NCBI RefSeq assembly: GCF_017916425.1
Contig: NZ_JAFMSX010000004.1
Coordinates: forward strand, 62,001-126,000
Reading direction: 5' to 3'
From: Nocardioides sp. SYSU D00065
Lineage (GTDB): Bacteria; Actinomycetota; Actinomycetes; Propionibacteriales; Nocardioidaceae
DNA: 64,000 nucleotides
Below are positions 49,847-57,836 of the stretch, piece by piece; position 1 is the first letter of the stretch; every line of letters starts with the position of its first letter. The notes under the pieces were generated by a model that was not told the DNA's origin, ran no database searches, and saw only the letters and a program-made list of their open reading frames with translations. Both the position numbers and the translations under genes were made by a program.

Positions 49847-50016
49847 CGCGACGCTGGGCGGTGCCGACGTGACATCATTCAGCAGCACGACGCGGCGAGC
49901 ACGTTCGGTCGTGAAGGACCGATTCGGCGTTCATCGAGTCACGACACTTCAGAGCCCGGAGCCGCCACAGCGAGCAACCGGCGCAACGATCCACGACCGC
50001 GAAACGTCGTACAGGT

Positions 50017-50409
50017 GTGCGCCCTGTCTCCGCCGCTGTGATCGGGGCGCTCCTGTGCGCCGTCAGCGCCGGTTGCAGCACGGGGACGTCCGACGCGCTG
50101 TCGCATCATGTCGGCACCTACGAGGCGACTGGCGAGGGTGGTGACGGAGCGTTGCTCGAGGGGACCGTCCGGCTGGCCGACGGCTGCTTCTTGGTCGAAT
50201 CAACCACCAGCGAGCGCTTCCTCGTCTACTTCCCGGGGAACGAGGTCGGGTGGAGCGACAAGGGGCTTCGGTATGCCGGCACCACGTACGGCGCAGGCGA
50301 CAGCATCGTCCTCGGCGGCGGCGCCTCCAGCGGCTCGTGGCCGGTTCCTTCGGCCTGCCGGGAGCGCTTCGAGGCTCTGCCTCAGTGGATTGTCGCTCAA
50401 TCCGGGTAG
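50017..50409 (+). CDS. probable lipoprotein
   Basis: 130 residues from GTG 50017. A signal peptide of about 20 residues (VSAAVIGALLCAVSAGC) ends at a lipobox-like Cys. The mature domain has CFLVESTTSERFLVYFPG, WSDKGLRYAGTTYGAGDSIVLGGG and a closing PSACRERFEAL, the same plan as the gene at 22622. No function is known; the GDxxxxGGG and paired cysteines suggest a small beta-barrel domain. Confidence 0.68.
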   Translation: MRPVSAAVIGALLCAVSAGCSTGTSDALSHHVGTYEATGEGGDGALLEGTVRLADGCFLVESTTSERFLVYFPGNEVGWSDKGLRYAGTTYGAGDSIVLGGGASSGSWPVPSACRERFEALPQWIVAQSG

Positions 50410-50777
50410 CCGGCTGAGCCAAGGGCCCCGACCACGAACGCGTGCCCGAGCGGGGCCACCTAGCCCATGGGCGTCTGGTCCGCGGATGCGCTGGACCTCC
50501 GGTTCTTTCCGACACGAGTCAAGGGCATCAGCGAATGGAGCGACTGCCTGCTCAGGTGAAGGCTGCCCGGGGCCGCCGTAGGAGGGACAGCGATTGGCGG
50601 GGATTCCTGCACGCGAGGCGCCTGGGGCAGGTTGCGCATCATCGGCTCGGCGAAGCCTGCACGCGCGGGTCAAGATCTGCGCGATACGCGCGGGTGTCGC
50701 GATGAGCAGGTGAAGGCTTCCCATCGGGCGGGACAGACGGTCGACGCCCGAGGCATCCGGCCGCCGTCAGCGCTCCC
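50410..50777. other. 368 bp without a supported gene
   Basis: A weak hairpin (GGCCCCG at 50424 with CGGGGCC at 50451) may end the lipoprotein transcript. A short sequence, CAGGTGAAGGCT, occurs twice (near 50554 and 50707) with similar right flanks. No reading frame here has protein character. Confidence 0.55.
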
Positions 50778-51617
50778 CTAGAACGCGCTGGCAGGCGTCG
50801 TCGACGTACCGGTCGCGACCGGGAGATCGGCACGTCGGCTCCACTGGGACCACGACCCGCGGTACAAGCGACCCTGCCCCAGGCCAGCGTGCTCGAGGGC
50901 CAAGAGGTTGTGGCAGGCCGTGACGCCGGACCCGCAGCTCGAGATGACATCCGTTGCGTCGACGATCCCGGCGCTCAGGAAGGAAGCCTTGATGCGGTCG
51001 ACCGGGAGCAAGCGCCCGTCGCCGTCCAGGTGGCTCCGGCAGGGGACGTTGACGGCGCCCGGGATGTGGCCGGGTCTGGGGTCGACCGGGTCGGCTTGAC
51101 CGTCGAACCGTGCCGGATCACGTGCGTCGACGACCGCGACGGAGGGTTCCCGGCTCGCGACGTCCTGGAGATCCGCGACGCGCTCAGCGGGCCAGCGAGC
51201 GGCGGTGAAGGCCGCTCGTGGTCGCCGAACGGGTCCAACTTCGAGGCCGACATCGGCCGCGGCCAGTCCTCCGTCGAGTACGGCCGCGCGGTGCCCGGTC
51301 ACGCGGAGCATCCAGACGAGCCGGGCGGCAATGACGCCACCGGCGTCGTCGTAGGCAACGACGACGTCGTCGTCCCCGATGCCCAGTTGGGCCATCCCCT
51401 CCGCGAACACCGAGTGGTCGGGCAACGGGTTGCGGCCGGCCTCGTCGCTCGAGGGGCCGGCGACCCACGAGTCGAGGTCGACGAATACCGCACCGGGTAA
51501 GTGGCCGGCGAGATACGCCGCGTGACCCGAACGGCCGTCGAGGTACCAGCGCGTGTCGGCCAGCACCACCTGAGGGTGCGCGCGGACCCACGACCACGGG
51601 ACGAATGGAGCTATCAC
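50778..51617 (-). CDS. sulfurtransferase (tandem rhodanese domains)
   Basis: 279 residues from GTG 51617; a longer GTG start at 51647 is possible. Two rhodanese domains: the first (about 15-125) with VVLADTRWYLDGRSGHAAYLAGHLPGAVFVDLD, the second (about 155-275) with VAVVDARDPARFDGQ and the active-site loop SCGSGVTACHNL holding the catalytic Cys. It is a thiosulfate or 3-mercaptopyruvate sulfurtransferase; the CGSGVTA loop favours mercaptopyruvate. Confidence 0.88.
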   Translation of the reverse strand: MIAPFVPWSWVRAHPQVVLADTRWYLDGRSGHAAYLAGHLPGAVFVDLDSWVAGPSSDEAGRNPLPDHSVFAEGMAQLGIGDDDVVVAYDDAGGVIAARLVWMLRVTGHRAAVLDGGLAAADVGLEVGPVRRPRAAFTAARWPAERVADLQDVASREPSVAVVDARDPARFDGQADPVDPRPGHIPGAVNVPCRSHLDGDGRLLPVDRIKASFLSAGIVDATDVISSCGSGVTACHNLLALEHAGLGQGRLYRGSWSQWSRRADLPVATGTSTTPASAF

Positions 51618-51759
51618 GCGTGTGAGCCTAGTTTCGGGAGTGCACACGGACGCTCGCGCCCACCGGTTGAACGTCGTCAGGGATGGGTCGTTGACTGCGA
51701 GTCACTCGGATTGGGATCTCCCGCACAGCCTCATCGTTCCGCCGTGGTCCGGACACCTG

Positions 51760-51776
51760 CATCTGCCGCGATCAGC
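51760..51776 (+). repeat. short intergenic repeat, copy 1
   Basis: CATCTGCCGCGATCAGC, identical to copy 2 at 52251 and close to copy 3 at 52603. It lies in the gap between the sulfurtransferase and the membrane protein gene, 64 bases before the latter. Confidence 0.6.
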
Positions 51777-51839
51777 CCATCCGCTCATGCCGATGTCCGG
51801 ATGGTTCCGTCGGAGCGCCACTCGACGTAGCGTGCCCCC

Positions 51840-52223
51840 ATGGATGGTCGGATGCGTGCCCTTGCTGTGACATCCGCGGCCGAGGCGGCATGCCTGGTCT
51901 ACGGCGCGCTGGTGGCTTTCACGACGGCGTCTCCCCGGAGCGGTCATGACCTGCTCCTTGGCGCCGTCCTACTCGGTGTCGCGACGCCCCTGGCGTGGTA
52001 CTCGGCGACTGCCTTCGCCAGCAAGAAGCCTCAATCCAACGCTCCCGCCGGGCGAATCTTGGTGCCCAACGCGGTGTTGCTGGTCCTCTGTTTCACCGGG
52101 CTGCTGCCCGACTCCGACGGAAGTGGCCTGTGGCCAGCGTTGACCGCTGTGCTCGCTGCGACCATTGCGGCGGTCGCTCTCTGGTGGGGCAGAGACCGAG
52201 CGAGCAACGGCGTCGCGGCCTGA
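51840..52223 (+). CDS. small membrane protein, four helices
   Basis: 127 residues from ATG 51840. Hydrophobic segments at about residues 5-26, 38-58, 74-90 and 98-115 with hydrophilic loops and a basic C-terminus. No recognised family. Intergenic repeat copies flank it on both sides. The ATG at 51852 (MRALAV) is an alternative start. Confidence 0.65.
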   Translation: MDGRMRALAVTSAAEAACLVYGALVAFTTASPRSGHDLLLGAVLLGVATPLAWYSATAFASKKPQSNAPAGRILVPNAVLLVLCFTGLLPDSDGSGLWPALTAVLAATIAAVALWWGRDRASNGVAA

Positions 52224-52250
52224 TCAAGGTTGCGCCCATCTGAACGACCG

Positions 52251-52267
52251 CATCTGCCGCGATCAGC
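52251..52267 (+). repeat. short intergenic repeat, copy 2
   Basis: A perfect second copy of CATCTGCCGCGATCAGC, 28 bases after the membrane protein stop. The bases on the left (GACCG) resemble those before copy 3 (AACCG). Confidence 0.6.
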
Positions 52268-52305
52268 GATGCTCCAGTGACGTCCCGAGCCTCGAAGCGG
52301 CGCTT

Positions 52306-52515
52306 TCAATCCTCGCGATACGACCGTCGGGCCGTTCGGATGAAGCCGAGGACGCCGACCGTCACAACGAAGAAGCCCAATCCAGCGACTCCGACGGCTC
52401 ACACCGAGGTGGTGTCGGTCAGCACCACCGACATCGCAACCCCGAGAAGCGCAATGATCGCGGGTATCCAGAAGAGCCAGTCGCGGGACCGATCGTCATC
52501 GATCCAAAGAACTGT
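52306..52515 (-). pseudogene. remnant of a two-helix membrane protein
   Basis: On the minus strand one frame reads DDDRSRDWLFWIPAIIALLGVAMSVV to TTSV, then a TGA (52399-52401), then in the same frame VGVAGLGFFVVTVGVLGFIRTARR to a stop at 52306. The two halves together look like one protein of about 69 residues with two helices and a basic tail. There is no start codon ahead of the first half. One stop and one lost start mark it as decayed, or as a sequencing error in part. Confidence 0.4.
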
Positions 52516-52602
52516 TCATGAATACAAATTGGCCGAACGTTGACGGCATCGCCACGTGCTTTGATAGCGGTCGTTGACGTTCGCTGCGCGGTCGAGCAAC
52601 CG

Positions 52603-52619
52603 AATCTGCCGTGATCAGC
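52603..52619 (+). repeat. short intergenic repeat, degenerate copy 3
   Basis: AATCTGCCGTGATCAGC, two mismatches from the other copies. It lies in the gap between the membrane remnant and the small secreted-type frame at 52739. Confidence 0.5.
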
Positions 52620-52738
52620 GCGCATATCCGCCGAGTTCGAGAACTCACCGACGAGGGCTGCCTCACTCGGCCCGCGACTGAGACGGCGTTGCGAAATGTG
52701 CTGGTTCGACAGCGCCGGGCGGTCGTGGGGCTCCTCCT

Positions 52739-53035
52739 TTGCTAGCGGCGTGCGTCTGCCCGGTTCACCGTGGTCATGGCTCGGACGTCACGATCGAGGA
52801 CGTTAGTTGCATGTCGGCGCCGGAGGTAGTCGGATGCACGCTGAAGGACGGCTGGGACGTCTCGGTCCCGCTCGACGTCGCCAGGACTGACGCCGGTGGT
52901 GCGTTTCATGACGGCGGGGGCCCGGAATGTCTGCCGCCCACGGGGCGCGGCTCGGTGGGTCCCATCCGAATCGCTCGGACCACGGTGGAGGTCGAGGACA
53001 CCAGCTGGCGGCCGGTCGTGTGGGTCGGGTGCTGA
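52739..53035 (+). pseudogene. probable broken secreted or lipoprotein gene
   Basis: A frame from TTG 52739 gives LAACVCPVHRGHG and then a soluble domain with four cysteines (VSCMSAPEVVGCTL, GGPECLPP, final VGC). Just upstream, in another frame from GTG 52698, VLVRQRRAVVGLLLC reads like a signal peptide and stops at 52745. Joining them by a one-base change would give a lipoprotein with Cys after LAA. So the gene is probably frameshifted, or the start is wrongly read. The mature part resembles the small cysteine-rich lipoproteins at 22622 and 50017. Confidence 0.45.
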
Positions 53036-53112
53036 GGCGATGGCGACCAACGCTGGCGCCCGGCTCTCGGGGTCGCGCGCGGCCCGTCGTCACCCCACGC
53101 CGGATGGGCGCC

Positions 53113-53913
53113 TCACGTGAGGAGCAGCGCGTCGAGGCGACGACGTACGACGAGCAAGCCGGCGACACCCATCGCCACGAGGTAGACCACCGAGACGGCC
53201 GACTCCCACGTGACGACACCCGTGGTGAGCTCACGGCAGAGCACCACGCCGCGGTAGAGCGGTGTCGCCTCGACGACCCAGCGCAGCACCCCGTCACCGA
53301 AGACCTCGACGGGGAAGAACGTTGCCGAGAACAGGAACAACGGCATCTGGGCCAGCGTGATCTTGTCGAAGTCCTGCCAGCTCTTCATCCACGTGGTGAC
53401 CGCCATGCACACCGCCGAGAACGCGAAGGCGATGAGGACGGTCGCCGGCAACGCCAGCAGCGCCCACCAGGAGTCGGTGAGCCCCATCACCGCCATCACG
53501 ACGAGGAAGGCGGCGGAGTAGACCGACCCGCGCATCAGCCCCCACGTGATCTCCCCACGGGCGATGTCGCCGGTCGACAGCGGCGTGGCGAGCATCTGGT
53601 CGTAGAGCTTCTCGTACTTGAGCTTGAAGAACACGTTGTACGTCGAGTCGAGCAGCGCTCCGTTGAAGGCGGAGGTGGCGAGCATGGCGGGCGCGACGAA
53701 CTCGGCGTAGGGGATGGCCTCGCCGTGGAACTCGAAGGTGTCGATGAGCTGGCCGACGCCGATGCCGATCGAGAAGAGGTAGAAGACCGGCTCCAGGAAG
53801 CCGGTGATGAAGAGCTTCCAGGCGCCGCGGTAGACGACGTAGTTGCGCAGCACCAGCACCTTGGTCGCCGCGGCCGGCGTGAGCGGCGCCGGGATGGTCT
53901 GGATCAGCGCCAC
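53113..53913 (-). CDS. ABC-2 type transporter permease B
   Basis: 266 residues from GTG 53913. Six hydrophobic helices with the family signature LARGEITWG preceded by YDQMLATPLSTGDI. It follows permease A by one base, and the ATPase overlaps permease A, so the three are one operon. It forms the membrane channel with the other permease for drug or lipid export, like DrrB/YadH members. Confidence 0.9.
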   Translation of the reverse strand: MALIQTIPAPLTPAAATKVLVLRNYVVYRGAWKLFITGFLEPVFYLFSIGIGVGQLIDTFEFHGEAIPYAEFVAPAMLATSAFNGALLDSTYNVFFKLKYEKLYDQMLATPLSTGDIARGEITWGLMRGSVYSAAFLVVMAVMGLTDSWWALLALPATVLIAFAFSAVCMAVTTWMKSWQDFDKITLAQMPLFLFSATFFPVEVFGDGVLRWVVEATPLYRGVVLCRELTTGVVTWESAVSVVYLVAMGVAGLLVVRRRLDALLLT

Positions 53914-53914
53914 G

Positions 53915-54745
53915 TCACATCTCCAGCCGCTTGTCGAGGTTGTGGACCGCGAGCAGCCAGCCGACGACCGTGAGGACCGCCAGCACGACGACGTGCAGCG
54001 CGGCCAGCGCCCAGTCGACCTGGCCGACGCACAGCATCCGCGACAGGGACACGCCGTGCCAGAGCGGGGTCAGGCGCGCCAACCATTCCAGCACCGGGCC
54101 GAGGTTGCCGATCGGGAAGAACGCGCCGGAGAACAGCGTCAGCGGGATCACGCCGAGCCGGAACAGCAGCCCGAACCCCTCCTCCGACCTCAGCCGGGCG
54201 CTGTAGGCGAAGACCAGTGTTGCGAAGGCGAAGCCGACGAGCAGCTGCGCGAGCCAGGCCAGGACCGGCCCCCACCAGGTGGCGAAGACCCCGAACGGGG
54301 CGAGCACGAGCATGAACACCGCGCAGGACGCCGCGACGCGGAACATCACGAAGGCGATGAACGCGTTGACCAGGTCGCGCACCGCCAGCGGCGTGGCGAG
54401 CTGGGCGTAGAACGTCTTGTGCCACTTGATGGCGCCCATGACCGGGTACGTCGACTCGCTGACCGCGATCGTCATCGCGTGGGAGGCGACCAGGCCGGGC
54501 ACCACGAAGGCGAGGTAGGAGGTGGCGCCCTCGAGCCGGTCGGGGTCGCCCTCGATGAAGCCGCCGAGCAGCACGCCCATGGCGACGACGTAGAGCAGCG
54601 GGGTGAGGAAGCTGCTCACCAATCCCCCGCGCCAGGTGCGCTTGAGGACGGTCAGCCAGTAGTCGTACTGGCGTGCCATGCCCTCCCAGGCCGAGAGCGT
54701 GCCGGCGGGCCGCGGCGTTCGGGCAGCGCGCGTCGAGGTCGCCAT
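53915..54745 (-). CDS. ABC-2 type transporter permease A
   Basis: 276 residues from ATG 54745, overlapping the stop of the ATPase gene (ATGA). Six helices with family marks RTWRGGLVSSFLTPLLYVVAMG, YLAFVVPGLVA, and KTFYAQLATPLAVRDLVNAFIAF. It pairs with the next permease. No substrate can be named from sequence. Confidence 0.9.
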   Translation of the reverse strand: MATSTRAARTPRPAGTLSAWEGMARQYDYWLTVLKRTWRGGLVSSFLTPLLYVVAMGVLLGGFIEGDPDRLEGATSYLAFVVPGLVASHAMTIAVSESTYPVMGAIKWHKTFYAQLATPLAVRDLVNAFIAFVMFRVAASCAVFMLVLAPFGVFATWWGPVLAWLAQLLVGFAFATLVFAYSARLRSEEGFGLLFRLGVIPLTLFSGAFFPIGNLGPVLEWLARLTPLWHGVSLSRMLCVGQVDWALAALHVVVLAVLTVVGWLLAVHNLDKRLEM

Positions 54746-55659
54746 CAGTCCGCCAGGCTCCGGCCGGTGAGGCGCAGGAACACGTCCTCGAGCGTGGAGC
54801 GGCGCACGAGGGTCGCGACCGGCTGCAGGCCGCGCTCGATCACCGCGGTGACGACGTCCTCGCCGTGGTCGCTGTAGACGAGCAGACGGTCGGGCAGCAC
54901 CTCGACCCGCTCGCCGAGGTCCTCGACCTTCGCGGCCAGCGCCTCGTGCTCACCGACGCCGAAGCGCAGCTCGGCGACCTCGCGGGTGGAGTGGGCGTCG
55001 ATCAGCTCGCGCGGCGACCCCTCGGCGGCGATCACGCCCTTGTCCATCACCACGAGCCGGTCGCACAGCTGCTCGGCCTCGTCCATGTAGTGGGTGGTGA
55101 TGACCAGGGTGACGCCCGCCTGCTTGAGCCGGAAGAGCTGGTCCCACAGCACGTGGCGCGCCTGCGGGTCGAGGCCGGTCGTGGGCTCGTCGAGGAGCAG
55201 CAGGTCGGGCCGGTTGATGAGGCTGCGCGCGATCGTCAGCCGCCGCTTCATGCCGCCGGAGAGGTCCTCGACCTTGGCTTTGGCCTTGTCGGTGATCTGC
55301 GCGAACTCGAGCAGCTCCTCGGCCCGCTGGCGGCACGTGGCCCGGTCGATGCCGAAGTAGCGGCCGTAGATGTAGAGGTTGTCGAAGACGTTGAGCTCGT
55401 TGTCGAGGGTGTCCTCCTGCGGGCAGACGCCGAGGCGCCCGCGGATGGCGGGCCCGTCGGTGGCCGGGTCCATGCCCAGGATGCGCAGCTCTCCGCCGCT
55501 CACCGGGCTCACCGCCGCGATCATGCGCATCGTGCTCGACTTGCCGGCGCCGTTGGGACCGAGGAAGCCGAACGCCTCGCCCTTGCGCACGTCGACGTCG
55601 ATGCCCTTGACGGCCTCGAAGTCGCCGAACGACTTGCGAAGTCCCCGCGCCGAGATCAT
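54745..55659 (-). CDS. ABC transporter ATP-binding protein (DrrA type)
   Basis: 304 residues from ATG 55659 (AGGGA five bases upstream; GTG 55671 is less likely). Walker A GPNGAGKSS, signature LSGGMKRR, Walker B LLLLDEPTTGLDPQ and an H-loop TTHYMDEAEQ are all intact. The C-terminal part (about 220-304) is the DrrA-type tail. It powers the two permeases downstream for export, commonly of antibiotics or lipids. The operon is bounded by the AAA gene to the right. Confidence 0.95.
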   Translation of the reverse strand: MISARGLRKSFGDFEAVKGIDVDVRKGEAFGFLGPNGAGKSSTMRMIAAVSPVSGGELRILGMDPATDGPAIRGRLGVCPQEDTLDNELNVFDNLYIYGRYFGIDRATCRQRAEELLEFAQITDKAKAKVEDLSGGMKRRLTIARSLINRPDLLLLDEPTTGLDPQARHVLWDQLFRLKQAGVTLVITTHYMDEAEQLCDRLVVMDKGVIAAEGSPRELIDAHSTREVAELRFGVGEHEALAAKVEDLGERVEVLPDRLLVYSDHGEDVVTAVIERGLQPVATLVRRSTLEDVFLRLTGRSLAD

Positions 55660-55749
55660 GGATTCCCTCACGTTCGTCGACCCTAGATGAGGACGGGGAC
55701 GGCAGGAAGCGACGACAGCCCGGGTGTCGAGCCGGTTACGGACGCGACG

Positions 55750-57168
55750 TCAGGCGTGCCCGGTGGTGGTGTCCGCGTCGCGCCCAGCACCCCCGAGCAG
55801 CGCCCTGGTCAGCTCCGCTCCGTCGTCCTGCAGCTGGGCGGTGGCTGCAGCGAGGTCGTCGTCGCCGGGCTCGCGATCCTGCATCGCGGCGATCAGCACG
55901 GCTCGCCGCACCAGCTCCTTGGCGTACGACGCTGTGGTGCCCGGGCTGGCGCTCGCCGCCCGCGCCACGGCGGCGGCGCCGAACCCGATCCCGGTCGCGT
56001 AGAGGGCGATGAGCTCCCGGCGCGCCGCCTCGTCCGGCAGGGGGATCTCGACGGCGAGGTCGACGCGCCCGGGTCGCTGGGCCAGCGCCTTCTCGAGCGC
56101 CTGCGCACGGTTGGTCGTCAGCAGGAAGACGACGTCAGCGTCGGCGTCGAGCCCGTCCATGACGTCCAGGAGCGTGAAGAGCAGGGGTGACGCACCGCCC
56201 CCGAAGGGTCCGTGGTCGCGGTCCTCGGCGATGAGGTCACAGTCCTCCAGCACGACGATGGCGGGCTGGTGGGCGCGGGCGACCTGGGCTGCCTGCGCGA
56301 CGAACGCCATCTGCGTCCCGCTCAGCAGGACCACGGTGGTGTCCGGCACCGCGCCGATCAGGTGTCGCACCGTGTGTGTCTTGCCGGTGCCGGGCGGACC
56401 GTAGAGGAGCACGCCCCGCTTGAGGTGCTGGCCGCGACGCCGCAGCTCCTCGCGGTGCTCTGCCATCCCGACGACGTGTGCGCGCACGCGGTCGAGGGTG
56501 CCGGGCGGCAAGATGACGCGCTCGGCCGGCAGGTCGGGGCGGCGTACGAAGGTGATGCCGCTCAGCGAGTGCTCGTAGGCGTTGCCGCTGAACGAGATCA
56601 CCTGTCCGCGCACCACGCTGGAGGACAGCGACAGCTCACGCACCTCCGACAGGAGTGCGGCCGCGGACTCGGGCGTCGTGGCGAGGACCTCGAGCCGCGC
56701 CGCCGAGTGGTACTGCGCGTTGGCGGCACGCTGCAGCACAGCGACCGGCGATCCCCGGTGGGTGAACACGTGCAGGCCGAACGCGACGGTCGCCCGCTCG
56801 GTGTCCGGTCCGGTGGCCAGGTTGAGCCGGTCCACCTGTCCCAGGCGGAAGCGCCCCCACCCGGCCTGGGCCATGAGGTCGCTCAACGAGGCATGGTGGC
56901 GCTGGTCGCCACCGCCGATGCCGAGCAGGCGGTGCGCGGGGTCGCGGGAGGCGACCTTCTCCAGTGCGATGTCGACGTCGACGCTGCGGTGGGACTCGAC
57001 CTCCTCCTGCACCACGGGAAGCTCGTCGGCTGGCTGGCCGAAGTGCTCGTCCAGCACCGGGAGCATCGGCGTACCGCGCTGATCCGCCGGCTCCTCCCTC
57101 GCCAGCTGTTGCAGCAGCTTGACCAGCGCAGCGCGCAGCTCGGCCTGACTTTCCCCCGTGTCGGTCAT
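55750..57168 (-). CDS. AAA-family ATPase
   Basis: 472 residues. One AAA module: Walker A GPPGTGKTHTVRHL, Walker B IVVLEDCDLI, sensor region FLLTTNRAQALEKALAQRPGRVDLAVEIPLPDEAARREL with the arginine finger. The first 230 residues are a beta-rich N-domain (LQRAANAQYHSAARLEVLA). It looks like a single-ring CDC48/SpoVK-type ATPase; the target is unknown. It is divergent from the TetR gene and 81 bases from it. Confidence 0.85.
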   Translation of the reverse strand: MTDTGESQAELRAALVKLLQQLAREEPADQRGTPMLPVLDEHFGQPADELPVVQEEVESHRSVDVDIALEKVASRDPAHRLLGIGGGDQRHHASLSDLMAQAGWGRFRLGQVDRLNLATGPDTERATVAFGLHVFTHRGSPVAVLQRAANAQYHSAARLEVLATTPESAAALLSEVRELSLSSSVVRGQVISFSGNAYEHSLSGITFVRRPDLPAERVILPPGTLDRVRAHVVGMAEHREELRRRGQHLKRGVLLYGPPGTGKTHTVRHLIGAVPDTTVVLLSGTQMAFVAQAAQVARAHQPAIVVLEDCDLIAEDRDHGPFGGGASPLLFTLLDVMDGLDADADVVFLLTTNRAQALEKALAQRPGRVDLAVEIPLPDEAARRELIALYATGIGFGAAAVARAASASPGTTASYAKELVRRAVLIAAMQDREPGDDDLAAATAQLQDDGAELTRALLGGAGRDADTTTGHA

Positions 57169-57239
57169 GCCCGGAGCCTAGGGCGACGCACCGACGGCCG
57201 TCTCGCCCGGCGGTAACGATTCGAGACAACGGTGCGTCA

Positions 57240-57261
57240 TGTGAGACTCTGATGTCTCACA
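57240..57261. promoter_or_regulatory. TetR operator
   Basis: A perfect inverted repeat TGTGAGAC-TCTGAT-GTCTCACA, ending 17 bases before the TetR start codon. It lies between the AAA gene and tetR and likely controls the tetR-MFS operon. Size and symmetry fit a TetR dimer. Confidence 0.8.
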
Positions 57262-57278
57262 ACTCGCGAGGAGTGCCG

Positions 57279-57836
57279 ATGAACAGCCGAGACGATGTGC
57301 TGGCCGCAGCCCTGCGGGTGCTCAACCGCGACCCAGCCGCTTCGATGGCGGTGATCGCGTCGGCCGCGGGGATCAGCCGGGCGACCGTCCACCGCTACTT
57401 CGACTCTCGTGAGGCACTGCTGGTCGAGCTCGGCACCCGGTCCCTCGACCGGTGGGAACAGCGGCTGGACACGCTCGACGTCGAGTCGGTCGCGGCGTCG
57501 GCCGACCCCGCCCTCATCCTCGAGACGCTGGAGGTCCTCATCCTGGGCTACGTCGACGACGGCGACGACTTCGGGTTCGCGCTGACCGACCAGGTCATCC
57601 TCGCCAACGCCGCACTCGAGCGCAGGACGCAGCGTCTCGCTGACCGGGAGACCGCCCTCCTCCGCGCAGCGCAGGAGGCGGGCGTGCTGCGGGCCGACCT
57701 TCCACCGAGCTGGTTCGGGCACGCGATCTACGGTTTGCTGGTCGCTGCCCGCGAGGCGCTCCGGGTGGGCGACGTGGCCCGGCGCGACGCCGGCCGCCTC
57801 GTGCTGTCCACGCTGCAGCAGGGGGTGACGGCATGA
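57279..57836 (+). CDS. TetR-family transcriptional regulator
   Basis: 185 residues from ATG 57279 (GAGGAG six bases upstream); ATG 57252 sits inside the operator and is not used. N-terminal HTH: MAVIASAAGISRATVHRYFDSREALLVEL. The C-terminal ligand domain is helical. It overlaps the MFS exporter by four bases (ATGA) and should repress that pump until a ligand binds. Confidence 0.92.
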   Translation: MNSRDDVLAAALRVLNRDPAASMAVIASAAGISRATVHRYFDSREALLVELGTRSLDRWEQRLDTLDVESVAASADPALILETLEVLILGYVDDGDDFGFALTDQVILANAALERRTQRLADRETALLRAAQEAGVLRADLPPSWFGHAIYGLLVAAREALRVGDVARRDAGRLVLSTLQQGVTA

